Positions 25,662-33,268 of a stretch of 52,423 nucleotides of DNA are shown here, piece by piece. Numbering within the stretch: the stretch's first letter is position 1; each line of letters opens with the position of its first letter. A program made the translations under genes and the position numbers. Origin of the DNA: CAYLNK01 sp964384675 (GTDB lineage Bacteria > Acidobacteriota > Thermoanaerobaculia > UBA5066); contig CAYLNK010000007.1 of NCBI GenBank assembly GCA_964384675.1, positions 1 through 52,423 of the forward strand, in the 5' to 3' direction. The notes beneath the pieces are model-generated. The model worked only from the letters and a program-made list of their open reading frames with translations. It did no database searches and was not told the origin of the DNA.

Positions 25662-27691
25662 CACCGTCCCGGACGCGGAGGCCCGCCGCGCGGCAGGCGG
25701 ATCGTGAAGGTGGAGCCCCGCCCGGGGGCGCTCTCCACGGTCACGTCGCCCCCGAGGAGCCGCCCGAAGCGCCGGCTGATCGCCAGGCCCAGCCCTGTTC
25801 CGCCGTAGCGGCGCGACGTCCCCGAATCGCCCTGCTCGAACGCCTCGAAGATCCGGGACGTCTGCTCCGGAGTCATCCCGATCCCGCTGTCCGACACGTG
25901 GATCAGCACGTCCCGGCCGTCGGGCGCGCCGTCCACCCGGACGACGCCGAGGTCCGTGAACTTCCCGGCGTTCGAGAGGAGGTTCAGCAGGATCTGGCGC
26001 AGCTTGACGCGATCGGTCAGGACGGTGCCGAGGGGCGACAGGTCCTCCACCTCGAGCCGGTTCCCCCGCTTCTCCACGAGGGGTGAGACCGTGCGGGCGA
26101 CGTCGGTGACCAGCTCGTGGAGCCGCACCGGCTCGAGGTTCACCTCCATCCGCCCGGCCTCCACCTTCGACAGGTCGAGGACGCCGTTGATCAGCTCCAG
26201 GAGGTGCTGGCCCGAGCTCCGGATCTTCTCGAGGTCCCTCGTCTCCGTCTCCGCGTTGCCACGGAGCGCCGCCTCCTCCTCGAGCAGCTCCGCGTAACCG
26301 ATGATCGCGTTCAGCGGTGTGCGCAGCTCGTGGCTCATGTTCGCGAGGAAGAGGCTCTTGGCCCGGCTCGCCTCCTCCGCCGCGGCCCGGGCCTGACCGG
26401 CCCGCTCCGTCTCGAGCTCGAGGGCCGCGGTCCGCTCGCGCACCTCCCCCTCCAGGCTCCGGCTCCGCGCCAGCTGCGCCTCCTCCTTCTCCCGCTTCAG
26501 GAGGTTGATCCGGTCGGCCAGGCCGAACGCGAGGAGGACGCACTCCAGCGCCGACCCGATCTGGACCCCGTACCGCGTGAAGAAGTTGACGGGGAGGACG
26601 TGGAAGAACGCCAGGATGTACGCCACGTTGCAGACGATCAGCGTCGACCAGGCGAGGAGGAAGTAGCGCGCCGGGGGATAGCCGCGCCGCCACACCAGGA
26701 ACGCGATCGGCACGAGCGAGACGGAGGAGAGAAGGCCGAGCACCGCGAGGGAGTTCTGCGCGAACGTCCAGAAGCCGAGGAGACCGGAGGCCGCGCTGCC
26801 GGCCGTGGCGACCATCACGACCCGGAGGTAGACGTCGACGCTCGGCGCGACCCGGCGCGTGTCGAGGAAGCTCCGCGTGAAGGCCATGCCGAACGTGACC
26901 GCGAGGACGATCAGGTAGAAGCTGCTCGTCCGCTCCCACGACGGCGCGTGAGGCCACAGGTACTCGAACGCGTGCCCGGCCCGGCCGATCCAGACCAGGG
27001 CGAACGTCGTGACGTAGAGGGCGTACCAGAGGTAGCTCCGGTCCCGGACCCCCGCGTAGAGGAAGAGGTTGTAGAGCAGCATCGCGCTCATCAGGCCGGC
27101 ATAGACGCCCTGGGCGTACTGGGTCTGACGCTCGGAGCGAGCGAAGCCCGCCGCCGTCTCGAGCGCCGGCGCGAGGACCTCGGGCGCTCCGTAGCCCGTC
27201 ATCCGGCTCGAGTAGCGAAGGAGGACCGTCGTCTCCCGGCCCGGCGCGAGGGGGAGCGGCAGGAGGGGCTCGGTCGAGACCACCGGCCGCCGGGCGACGG
27301 ACGTCCGGGCCCCGGTCCGAATCACCCGGGTGCCGTCGGCGGCGGGCACGAAGAGCTCGACCTGGTCCCAGCCCCGGCCCGGCCGGATGAGCCAGCCGCC
27401 GTCCGGAACCGTGTCGGCCACGACCCTCAGACGGACCCAGTAGACCCCGCACGACGGGTCGGGGACGTGGCGCGGCGGGAGCGGGACCAGCTCGTCCGGC
27501 CGCGCGACGACCTCGTCGTAGACGAGGCCACCGCCGGCGTCGGGCCGGAACGCGAGCCCGGCGGGTATCGGAGAGACGGGATCGGTGGCGGGATCGAGCC
27601 GCAGGAGGGACGCCGCCTCGCCGGCCACGGCCGGTCCCTGGATCGCGAGGAGGGCCACGACCCAGGTGAAGGCGGCGAGCCGTCGGCGCAT
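25661..27691 (-). CDS. 7TMR-DISM sensor histidine kinase
   Basis: 676 residues. A signal peptide is followed by an extracellular 7TMR-DISM-type sandwich (about 30-180), a seven-helix membrane region (about 195-395), a coiled coil (about 398-445) and the kinase. The H-box is FLANMSHELRTPLNAIIGY with the phospho-histidine at about 454. The HATPase has QILLNLLSNAGKFT (N), DSGIGM (G1) and GTGLGLAI (G2). No receiver domain is fused and no response regulator is adjacent, so it is an orphan kinase. DISM extracellular domains usually bind carbohydrates or small ligands. Linkage to the sigma-54-controlled TonB receptor next door is possible but only suggested by proximity. It converges on the receptor gene. 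Confidence 0.88.
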   Translation of the reverse strand: MRRRLAAFTWVVALLAIQGPAVAGEAASLLRLDPATDPVSPIPAGLAFRPDAGGGLVYDEVVARPDELVPLPPRHVPDPSCGVYWVRLRVVADTVPDGGWLIRPGRGWDQVELFVPAADGTRVIRTGARTSVARRPVVSTEPLLPLPLAPGRETTVLLRYSSRMTGYGAPEVLAPALETAAGFARSERQTQYAQGVYAGLMSAMLLYNLFLYAGVRDRSYLWYALYVTTFALVWIGRAGHAFEYLWPHAPSWERTSSFYLIVLAVTFGMAFTRSFLDTRRVAPSVDVYLRVVMVATAGSAASGLLGFWTFAQNSLAVLGLLSSVSLVPIAFLVWRRGYPPARYFLLAWSTLIVCNVAYILAFFHVLPVNFFTRYGVQIGSALECVLLAFGLADRINLLKREKEEAQLARSRSLEGEVRERTAALELETERAGQARAAAEEASRAKSLFLANMSHELRTPLNAIIGYAELLEEEAALRGNAETETRDLEKIRSSGQHLLELINGVLDLSKVEAGRMEVNLEPVRLHELVTDVARTVSPLVEKRGNRLEVEDLSPLGTVLTDRVKLRQILLNLLSNAGKFTDLGVVRVDGAPDGRDVLIHVSDSGIGMTPEQTSRIFEAFEQGDSGTSRRYGGTGLGLAISRRFGRLLGGDVTVESAPGRGSTFTIRLPRGGPPRPGR

Positions 27692-27713
27692 CCGGCACGA
27701 TTGTAGAAGGCGG

Positions 27714-27884
27714 CTAGTGGCGTGTTAGCGAGGAAGGCGAAGTGGAGGCGACGGCGATCGGCGCCGAGAGCCAGGCGCGCAGACCGAGGGCTGAAGTGGG
27801 CTCTTCGCCGAGCGTCTGCGCAACGCCGCTATCGGCGTCGAGGGCCGAGCAGGCGCTTCGGATTCTTCGCTGACACGCCACTAG
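27714..27884. repeat. Long palindromic (MITE-like) element 1
   Basis: 171 bp with terminal inverted repeats of about 29 bp (27714-27742 versus 27856-27884, 25 of 29 matching) beginning CTAGTGGCGTGT. The palindrome continues inward (GCGCAGAC at 27776 pairs with GTCTGCGC near 27812), so the whole element can fold into one hairpin. Both ends are CTAG. No transposase is inside. It may be a non-autonomous element mobilised by an IS630- or IS5-type transposase (TA or CTAG targets) or a bacterial interspersed palindrome. Confidence 0.7.
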
Positions 27885-28083
27885 GAGCCCGTCCGGGTAA
27901 TGGGAAGGGTCGCGCGCCAAGGTGCTTGCGGGCGAGATCCAGGCGCGGGGCCCGAGCTGCCAGCTGCCAGCAGAAGCAACGGACAACAGGCAGCAGCTCC
28001 TGGGAGAAATCGTCGCGACGCCTTGAATCTCGGCCCGTGGCGTTCGCAACGCGTCCCTTCCGCTTACCCGGACGGGCTCCTAG
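27881..28083. repeat. Long palindromic (MITE-like) element 2, abutting element 1
   Basis: 203 bp with 34-bp terminal inverted repeats (27881-27914 versus 28050-28083, 31 of 34 matching) beginning CTAGGAGCCCGTCCGGGTAA. Pairing continues imperfectly toward the centre (GGGC-GAGAT-CA-GGCG arms, then GAGCTGC arms). It shares CTAG with element 1 and its right end lies 21 nt before the gpmI start, so it may supply or affect the gpmI promoter (TAGACT at 28081-28086). Confidence 0.72.
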
Positions 28084-28104
28084 ACTCCCCGGCGGAGGGT
28101 CCGC

Positions 28105-29703
28105 ATGCCTCGACCGCGCCCGGTCGTCCTGATCGTCCTCGACGGATTCGGAAAGGCGCCCGACTCGCCGTGGAATGCGGTCTCCCGCGCGCACACCCCG
28201 ACCCTCGACGCGCTCTACGCGCGAGGGCCGTGGACGATGGTGGAGACGTCGGGCGAGCGGGTCGGCCTCCCGGCGGGCCAGATGGGGAACTCCGAGGTCG
28301 GGCACACGATCCTGGGCGCGGGCCGCGTCGTCTATCAGGACATCGTCCGGATCTCGAAGTCGATCCGGGACGGCGACTTCTTCACGAACCCGGCGCTCCT
28401 CGCCGCCTGCGCCCCGGCCTCCGGCACCCTCCACCTGTTCGGCCTCCTCTCCCACGGCGGCGTCCATTCGCTCCAGGCGCACCTCGACGCGCTCCTCGAT
28501 CTGGCGGCGCGCCGCGGCGTCCCCCGCGTCTTCGTACACGCCTTTCTCGACGGGCGCGACACGCCGCCCACCTCCGGATCGGGGAACGTGCGCGAGCTCC
28601 TGGAGACCTTGCGGACGTACCCCCACGCGCGGCTCGCCTCGATCGTCGGGCGCTACTACGCGATGGACCGCGACAAGCGGTGGGACCGTGTCGAGAAGGC
28701 GTACCGGCTCCTGACCGAGGGTGAATCCGCCGCGACCGTGGACGACGCCGGCGCCGCCGGGGCGGTCGAGAACGCGTACGGCCGCGGCGTCACCGACGAG
28801 TTCATGGAGCCGATCTCGGTCCGCGACGCGGCCGCCGGCGCCGCGCGGACGGTCGGGGACGGCGACGCCGTCGTCTTCTTCAACTTCCGCGCGGACCGCA
28901 CCCGGGAGCTGACGCGGGCGTTCTTCGAGGAGCCCTTCCCGGGCTTCCAGCGCCGGGTGCGTCCGCGGGTCGCCTTCACGACGATGACCGAGTACCAGGC
29001 GGACTTCCCGCTTCCCGTCGCGTTCCCTCCCCAGTCCCTCGTCAACTCGCTGCCCCAGGTGCTGGCGGCGCGGGGACTCACGAACCTGAGGATCGCCGAG
29101 ACCGAGAAGTACGCGCACGTGACGTTCTTCTTCAACGGCGGCGAGGAGACCGTCTACCCGGGCGAGGAGCGGATCCTGGTGCCGTCGCCCAAGGTCGCGA
29201 CGTACGACCTGGCTCCGGAGATGTCGGCGCCGGAGGTGACCGATCGGCTGGTGGAGGCGATCGGGTCGGGACGCTTCGACTTCATCCTCGCCAACTTCGC
29301 CAACTGCGACATGGTGGGTCACACGGGCATCTTCGACGCGGCCCGGCGCGCGGTGGAGACGGTCGACGTCTGCCTCGGGCGGGTCACGGCCGCGATACGA
29401 GACCGCGGCGGCGCGCTCGTCATCACGGCGGACCACGGGAACGCCGAGAAGATGTGGGACGAGGAGCGAAACGAGCCGTTCACCGCCCACACCGTCGGGC
29501 CCGTCCCGCTGATCCTCGACGCCAGCTTCGCGCCCGGGGCCGACGCCGAGTCGCTCGCGGACGGAGGCTCCCTGGAGGACGTCGCGCCGACGCTCCTCGG
29601 CCTGATGGGGATCGAGCTTCCCGCCGAGATGACCGGCCGGGACCTGCGGCGCGGCATCGGGCGGACGCCGGGGGTCCGCGCCTCGGCCGCCACGGCCGGC
29701 TGA
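28105..29703 (+). CDS. gpmI: 2,3-bisphosphoglycerate-independent phosphoglycerate mutase
   Basis: 532 residues; interconverts 3- and 2-phosphoglycerate in glycolysis and gluconeogenesis using two Mn ions. VLIVLDGFG near the start gives the first metal aspartate, GQMGNSEVGH holds the catalytic serine (63), and the later VFVHAFLDGRDTPP, FNFRADRTRELT, NCDMVGHTG and VITADHGNAEKM segments are the family signatures. Length is typical (510-540). GGAGGG precedes the ATG by 6 nt. TAGACT at 28081-28086, at the edge of palindromic element 2, could be its -10. It ends 16 nt before a convergent gene with no visible terminator between them. Confidence 0.95.
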   Translation: MPRPRPVVLIVLDGFGKAPDSPWNAVSRAHTPTLDALYARGPWTMVETSGERVGLPAGQMGNSEVGHTILGAGRVVYQDIVRISKSIRDGDFFTNPALLAACAPASGTLHLFGLLSHGGVHSLQAHLDALLDLAARRGVPRVFVHAFLDGRDTPPTSGSGNVRELLETLRTYPHARLASIVGRYYAMDRDKRWDRVEKAYRLLTEGESAATVDDAGAAGAVENAYGRGVTDEFMEPISVRDAAAGAARTVGDGDAVVFFNFRADRTRELTRAFFEEPFPGFQRRVRPRVAFTTMTEYQADFPLPVAFPPQSLVNSLPQVLAARGLTNLRIAETEKYAHVTFFFNGGEETVYPGEERILVPSPKVATYDLAPEMSAPEVTDRLVEAIGSGRFDFILANFANCDMVGHTGIFDAARRAVETVDVCLGRVTAAIRDRGGALVITADHGNAEKMWDEERNEPFTAHTVGPVPLILDASFAPGADAESLADGGSLEDVAPTLLGLMGIELPAEMTGRDLRRGIGRTPGVRASAATAG

Positions 29704-29719
29704 CGGCTCCGGGGGCGGC

Positions 29720-30505
29720 CTACTTTTCCGCGTCGACGTCGATGCCGTGACCGCGCACCAGCTCCACGAGCTGCTCGCGGATCGGGTCCCTCAGGCGCCG
29801 GATGTCGTCGATGTTGATCAGCTCCTCGAACACGTCCATCCCCGAGATCTCGGTGCTCTCGATCAGGACGTCGTCGGGCGGGCGGCTCGTCGTGATGGAG
29901 GACGAGATGTAGGTGAACGGCAGGTTTCCGAACTCCGGCAGCGTCGCCCAGGTGATGGGGAAATGGAGCGCGCCGAGGATGTCGGTCACTCCGGTCTGCT
30001 TCGTCGTCATCGTCTGCATGACGAGGCAGTGGATGATGAACTCGTGGACCTTCTCGAAGAGCGGGCTCCGGTCGGAGAGGAGCTCCTTCAGCCGGGCCGG
30101 AGCGTAGCCGGAGTAGCAGAGCACCCACTTCATCGGCGACGTGATCTGGATGGTCTTGGTCTCGCCCTTCTCGGTCCGGGCGACGTACGCGTACTCCATC
30201 GGGATCATCTCCAGGCCGGACGACAGGATCTCGAGGGGGGAGCCGAGCTCCTTGGCCAGGTGGAACGGCTTGGCCCGGACCACCGACTCGTAGAGGGCCT
30301 GGAGGTCCTTGAACGACTTGTCCGCCCCCCGGACCACCTCCTTCGCGCCGCCCTGGATGTACTCACCGAGGACCATCCTCGGACGGAGCAGGGGTGAGAG
30401 GGTCGCGAGATAGCCCCGGAGCTGCCCCCGGATGTGCTCGCTGATCGTCCGCGTGACCTTCCGATAGAGGAGAAGCCTCTTCGGGTTCGACAGGTCGTCC
30501 ATCAT
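29720..30505 (-). CDS. Unrecognised cytoplasmic protein next to T6SS genes
   Basis: 261 residues from the ATG at 30505 (MMDDLSNPKR...), with AAGGAG 9 nt upstream. I do not recognise a family. It has no signal peptide or membrane segment. It is mixed alpha/beta with a highly charged N-terminal helix (about 5-40) and a segment KETKTIQITSPMKWVLCYSGY-like in the middle. The gene is divergent from tagJ by 119 nt and is followed convergently by gpmI. Its position suggests a T6SS accessory role (for example effector or sheath regulation), but nothing in the sequence proves it. It is too long and lacks motifs for TssE. Confidence 0.6.
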   Translation of the reverse strand: MMDDLSNPKRLLLYRKVTRTISEHIRGQLRGYLATLSPLLRPRMVLGEYIQGGAKEVVRGADKSFKDLQALYESVVRAKPFHLAKELGSPLEILSSGLEMIPMEYAYVARTEKGETKTIQITSPMKWVLCYSGYAPARLKELLSDRSPLFEKVHEFIIHCLVMQTMTTKQTGVTDILGALHFPITWATLPEFGNLPFTYISSSITTSRPPDDVLIESTEISGMDVFEELINIDDIRRLRDPIREQLVELVRGHGIDVDAEK

Positions 30506-30624
30506 GATGCGACGCTCCTTCGGGGAGACGACCCAGGATACCAGCGGCCCGCCGCCAGCGTCCACGCGGCCGGGGATCGTTCTGATACCCTTCCCGAATC
30601 CTCCAGAACGGTCAAGGAGACGCG

Positions 30625-31494
30625 ATGGCCAGCGCCAAGGAACTACTAGACGCGGCGAAGCTGAAAGAGGCGATCGACGCCGTGACCCAGGAGGTCAAGG
30701 CGAACCCCGCCGACACCCGGCTCCGCACCTCCCTCTTCGAGCTCCTCTGCTTCGCCGGGGAGTGGGACAGGGCCGAGAAGCAGGTGGACGTGATCGGCTC
30801 GCAGAACGCCACCGCCGCGATGGGGGTCCTCGTGTTCCGGCAGAACATCAAGGCCGAGCGCGAGCGCGAGCGGCTCTTTGCCGAGGGCGTCCCGCCGAGC
30901 TACCTCAAGGAGCCGCCGGAGTACGTGGACCGCCACGTCGCCGCGATCGACCTGCTCAAGATCGGGAAGACCGCAGACGCCCGCACCCTGCTGGACACCG
31001 CCGAAGAGGACCGCCCCGCCATCTCGGGCACGGTCGACGGCACGCCGTTCGAGGACATCCGGGACTTCAACGACCTCATCGGGCCGGTCCTCGAGCTGAT
31101 CGTCAAGGACAAGTACACCTGGGTGCCGTTCGAGCAGATCAAGAGCATCGAAATCTCCGAGCCGAAGACGCTGCGGGACCTCCTCTGGGCTCCGGCCCGC
31201 ATCCTGGCGATCGACGGAACCGTCGGGGAGATCTTCATCCCCACGCTGTACGCGGGCTCGGCCGGCCACGAGAACGACCTCGTGAGGCTCGGGCGGATGA
31301 CCGACTGGAAGGACCTGGGCGAGGGCGTCTACCGCGGCTTCGGGCTCCGCACGCTCCTGATCGACGGGGAGGAGAAGGGGATCCTCGAGATCCGCTCGAT
31401 CCAGCTCGACGTCAAGCCGCTCGAGGAGCCGCCAGCCGCCCCGGGCGACGACGACGAGCCCGAGGGCGAGCCCGGGGAGCCCACCGCCGGCTGA
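30625..31494 (+). CDS. tagJ: T6SS accessory protein TagJ (ImpE family)
   Basis: 289 residues. The N-terminus is a tetratricopeptide-like helical region (LLDAAKLKEAIDAVTQEVKANPADT..., about 1-110) and the C-terminus a small beta-rich domain (about 140-260, with WVPFEQIKSIEI and LRDLLWAPARI segments) characteristic of ImpE/TagJ. In other T6SSs TagJ binds the sheath protein TssB N-terminus and can modulate sheath recycling by ClpV. TssB, TssC and ClpV are not in the window. The Asp/Glu/Pro-rich tail is probably disordered. AAGGAG precedes the ATG by 7 nt. A strong hairpin at 31500-31525 follows. Confidence 0.88.
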   Translation: MASAKELLDAAKLKEAIDAVTQEVKANPADTRLRTSLFELLCFAGEWDRAEKQVDVIGSQNATAAMGVLVFRQNIKAERERERLFAEGVPPSYLKEPPEYVDRHVAAIDLLKIGKTADARTLLDTAEEDRPAISGTVDGTPFEDIRDFNDLIGPVLELIVKDKYTWVPFEQIKSIEISEPKTLRDLLWAPARILAIDGTVGEIFIPTLYAGSAGHENDLVRLGRMTDWKDLGEGVYRGFGLRTLLIDGEEKGILEIRSIQLDVKPLEEPPAAPGDDDEPEGEPGEPTAG

Positions 31495-31499
31495 AAAAG

Positions 31500-31525
31500 G
31501 AAAGGGGGGCTCTCGCCCCCCTTTC
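31500..31525. terminator. Bidirectional intrinsic terminator (tagJ / hcp)
   Basis: An 11-bp stem (31500-31510 with 31515-31525) with a TCTC loop. Read on the minus strand it is followed by CTTTTTC, a good terminator for hcp; on the plus strand its own 3' arm supplies CTTTC. Confidence 0.82.
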
Positions 31526-31549
31526 TCCGGTCCGGCGGTTGCCCGCTGG

Positions 31550-32065
31550 TCAGACCTTCTGCATCTTCTTGAGGTCGTACCCGGCCTTGATCGCGCCCTG
31601 GAGCGCGCCCTTGGCGTCCTGCTCCTTGTACTCGATCTCCACCTTGGCGAAGTTCAGGGAGATCTGGTCCACCGGGATCGGGTCGTCGCCGCCCGAGCCG
31701 CCCGTCTGGTAGGACGAGACCAGGAGGTCGCTGAACGTCACCTTCAGGTAGTCGCCCTGCTCCTTGTTGTCACCGGCCTTGCGCGCGCACAGGATCGCCT
31801 TCCCGATGTGCTCGCCGGTGGCGCAGGCCTGCATCAGCTTCGGGCTGGCCTTGCACATCCGCATCGTGAAGTGGAAGTCCTGCATCGCGACCTTGCCCGC
31901 GCCGCCGCCGCCGCCGACGGCGAACGTGCCGCTCTGGCTGGCGCCCCAGGACCAGGAGAGCATCTCGATCTCGTCCTGATGCTTGGCGTCCTTGCTCTCA
32001 CCCTTGATGTCGGTTCCCTCGAACTTGAGGAAGTAGTCGGAGATTCCCTGCGGTCGTGAGGCCAT
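31550..32065 (-). CDS. hcp: Hcp tube protein of the type VI secretion system
   Basis: 171 residues, the usual Hcp size. It forms the hexameric rings of the T6SS inner tube and is secreted. Family features are the start YFLKFEGTDIKGES, the middle VAMQDFHFTMRMCKASPKLMQACATGEH, and the C-terminal strand NFAKVEIEYKEQ. A Gly-rich loop (GGGGGAGK at about 52-59) is longer than in many relatives. AAAGGAG lies 6 nt upstream of the ATG and a strong promoter at 32098-32126 reads into it, so hcp can be made in excess of the upstream T6SS genes. It is the last gene of the minus-strand run. Confidence 0.95.
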   Translation of the reverse strand: MASRPQGISDYFLKFEGTDIKGESKDAKHQDEIEMLSWSWGASQSGTFAVGGGGGAGKVAMQDFHFTMRMCKASPKLMQACATGEHIGKAILCARKAGDNKEQGDYLKVTFSDLLVSSYQTGGSGGDDPIPVDQISLNFAKVEIEYKEQDAKGALQGAIKAGYDLKKMQKV

Positions 32066-32097
32066 GTCGTGCTCCTTTCGTCGTTGCGACGGTCGAG

Positions 32098-32126
32098 AAT
32101 GTAGGAAGCGGATCGATCTGTTTCAA
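32098..32126 (-). promoter_or_regulatory. Dedicated sigma-70-type promoter for hcp
   Basis: On the minus strand TTGAAA (32121-32126) and TACATT (32098-32103) are separated by 17 bp, with a start near 32091 and a leader of about 26 nt. It lies in the 147-nt gap after tagF. Confidence 0.68.
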
Positions 32127-32212
32127 GCGGGGTAGCCGATTATCGGTGAGGGGCGTCACCCGGGTCTCCAGAACGCGGCGGGCGTGTGAGATGTCGTACA
32201 CGGAACCGCGTC

Positions 32213-33265
32213 TCATCCCGCCGGCAGCAGGCTCAGGAGCGGCGCGGCCCAGCCGGCGGGCACCGTCCGCTCCGTCGCGGGATCCGGGTCGTCGGTCGAG
32301 GGGCCCGGGCCCGACGCCGTCGGGATCTCCTCCTCCGGAACCAGTCGGGTGGCGCCCGTCGAGACGGGTGGCGGTGCGGCAGGCGCGAGCTCTTCGACGA
32401 AGTCGTAGTCGGACCGCTCGGGATGGAGCAGCAGGATGTCGTCCGGGCGCACGTCCCGGAAGAACAGGACGGCCCGCGCGAACGGGCCCGCCCGCTGCGA
32501 GAGGAGCCCGCTGACGCCCTCTCCCCCACGCCCGTTCCCGCGGAGCCAGAGGAGCCAGAACTGGAGCTGCAGTCCTGCTGTCAGGCGCTCCCCGAGCGGG
32601 ATGCGGACCGCCGCCGCCCCCCCGTTCCCGGCGTGATCGGCGAGCCCGCGCAGCAGAGGCGGCCAGCGCCCCGGAGCCTCCTCCTCGCCGAAGAGGGAGT
32701 TGGCAAAGGTCGACACCGGCGTCCGCTCCAGGGCCACCCTCAGGCCGGCCTCGACCTCCTTCGGGGACTTGACGACGAGGTCCAGCTTGATCCCGCGGTA
32801 CGCCTGATAGAAGGACGAGAGCGACATCCCGTTCTGGACGCGCTTCCGGATCTCCAGGGCCTTCTGCTCGAACTGGGAGAGGTAGTCCGCCGCGGAAAGC
32901 GGGTCGACGGACCGGCCGGGCGGCAGGATGCTGAAGAGGGTGAACGGGAAGCGGCGGAGCCCCCCCTCGTCCTCGCTTCCCCAGACCGCCCCGGCGGCGA
33001 ACCGCTTGCTCTCGGGCAGGTGGAGCAGGAACGTGTGGAGGGGGATGTCCGCCCCCTTGTACTCCTCCCTCACCGACCAACGGTGGCTGAAGCCGTTCGA
33101 CAGCCAGTCGCGCAGCTCCTTGGACGGGTCGTCGGTGAGACCGCAGGAGATGAAGTCCTTGTAGATCGGCAGCTTCCCGAAGAGGTGGAGCGGGAGCGAC
33201 TCCACCCTCGGCCCGCCTCCGAAGAAGCGGGAGAAGAGGTTGCCGGACTTCGTCAGCTCGGTCAT
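32213..33265 (-). CDS. tagF: TagF-domain T6SS regulator
   Basis: 350 residues. The TagF (DUF2094) domain spans about 22-240: FGKLPIYKDFISCGL near the start replaces the common GKLPxxGDF, followed by FRRFPFTLF-like and GxSLSSFYQAY regions. The last 70 residues are acidic/proline-rich and probably disordered. In Pseudomonas and Agrobacterium TagF represses T6SS assembly post-translationally, acting on the Fha scaffold. Here it is not fused to a PppA phosphatase and no separate phosphatase gene is visible. It starts 3 nt after the tssM stop, so the two are translationally coupled. Confidence 0.82.
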   Translation of the reverse strand: MTELTKSGNLFSRFFGGGPRVESLPLHLFGKLPIYKDFISCGLTDDPSKELRDWLSNGFSHRWSVREEYKGADIPLHTFLLHLPESKRFAAGAVWGSEDEGGLRRFPFTLFSILPPGRSVDPLSAADYLSQFEQKALEIRKRVQNGMSLSSFYQAYRGIKLDLVVKSPKEVEAGLRVALERTPVSTFANSLFGEEEAPGRWPPLLRGLADHAGNGGAAAVRIPLGERLTAGLQLQFWLLWLRGNGRGGEGVSGLLSQRAGPFARAVLFFRDVRPDDILLLHPERSDYDFVEELAPAAPPPVSTGATRLVPEEEIPTASGPGPSTDDPDPATERTVPAGWAAPLLSLLPAG

Positions 33266-33268
33266 CGG

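Noticed and set aside
29720..30505. TssE or another core T6SS subunit
   Set aside because: Length of 261 residues and lack of the short gp25-like motifs do not fit; left as unassigned.
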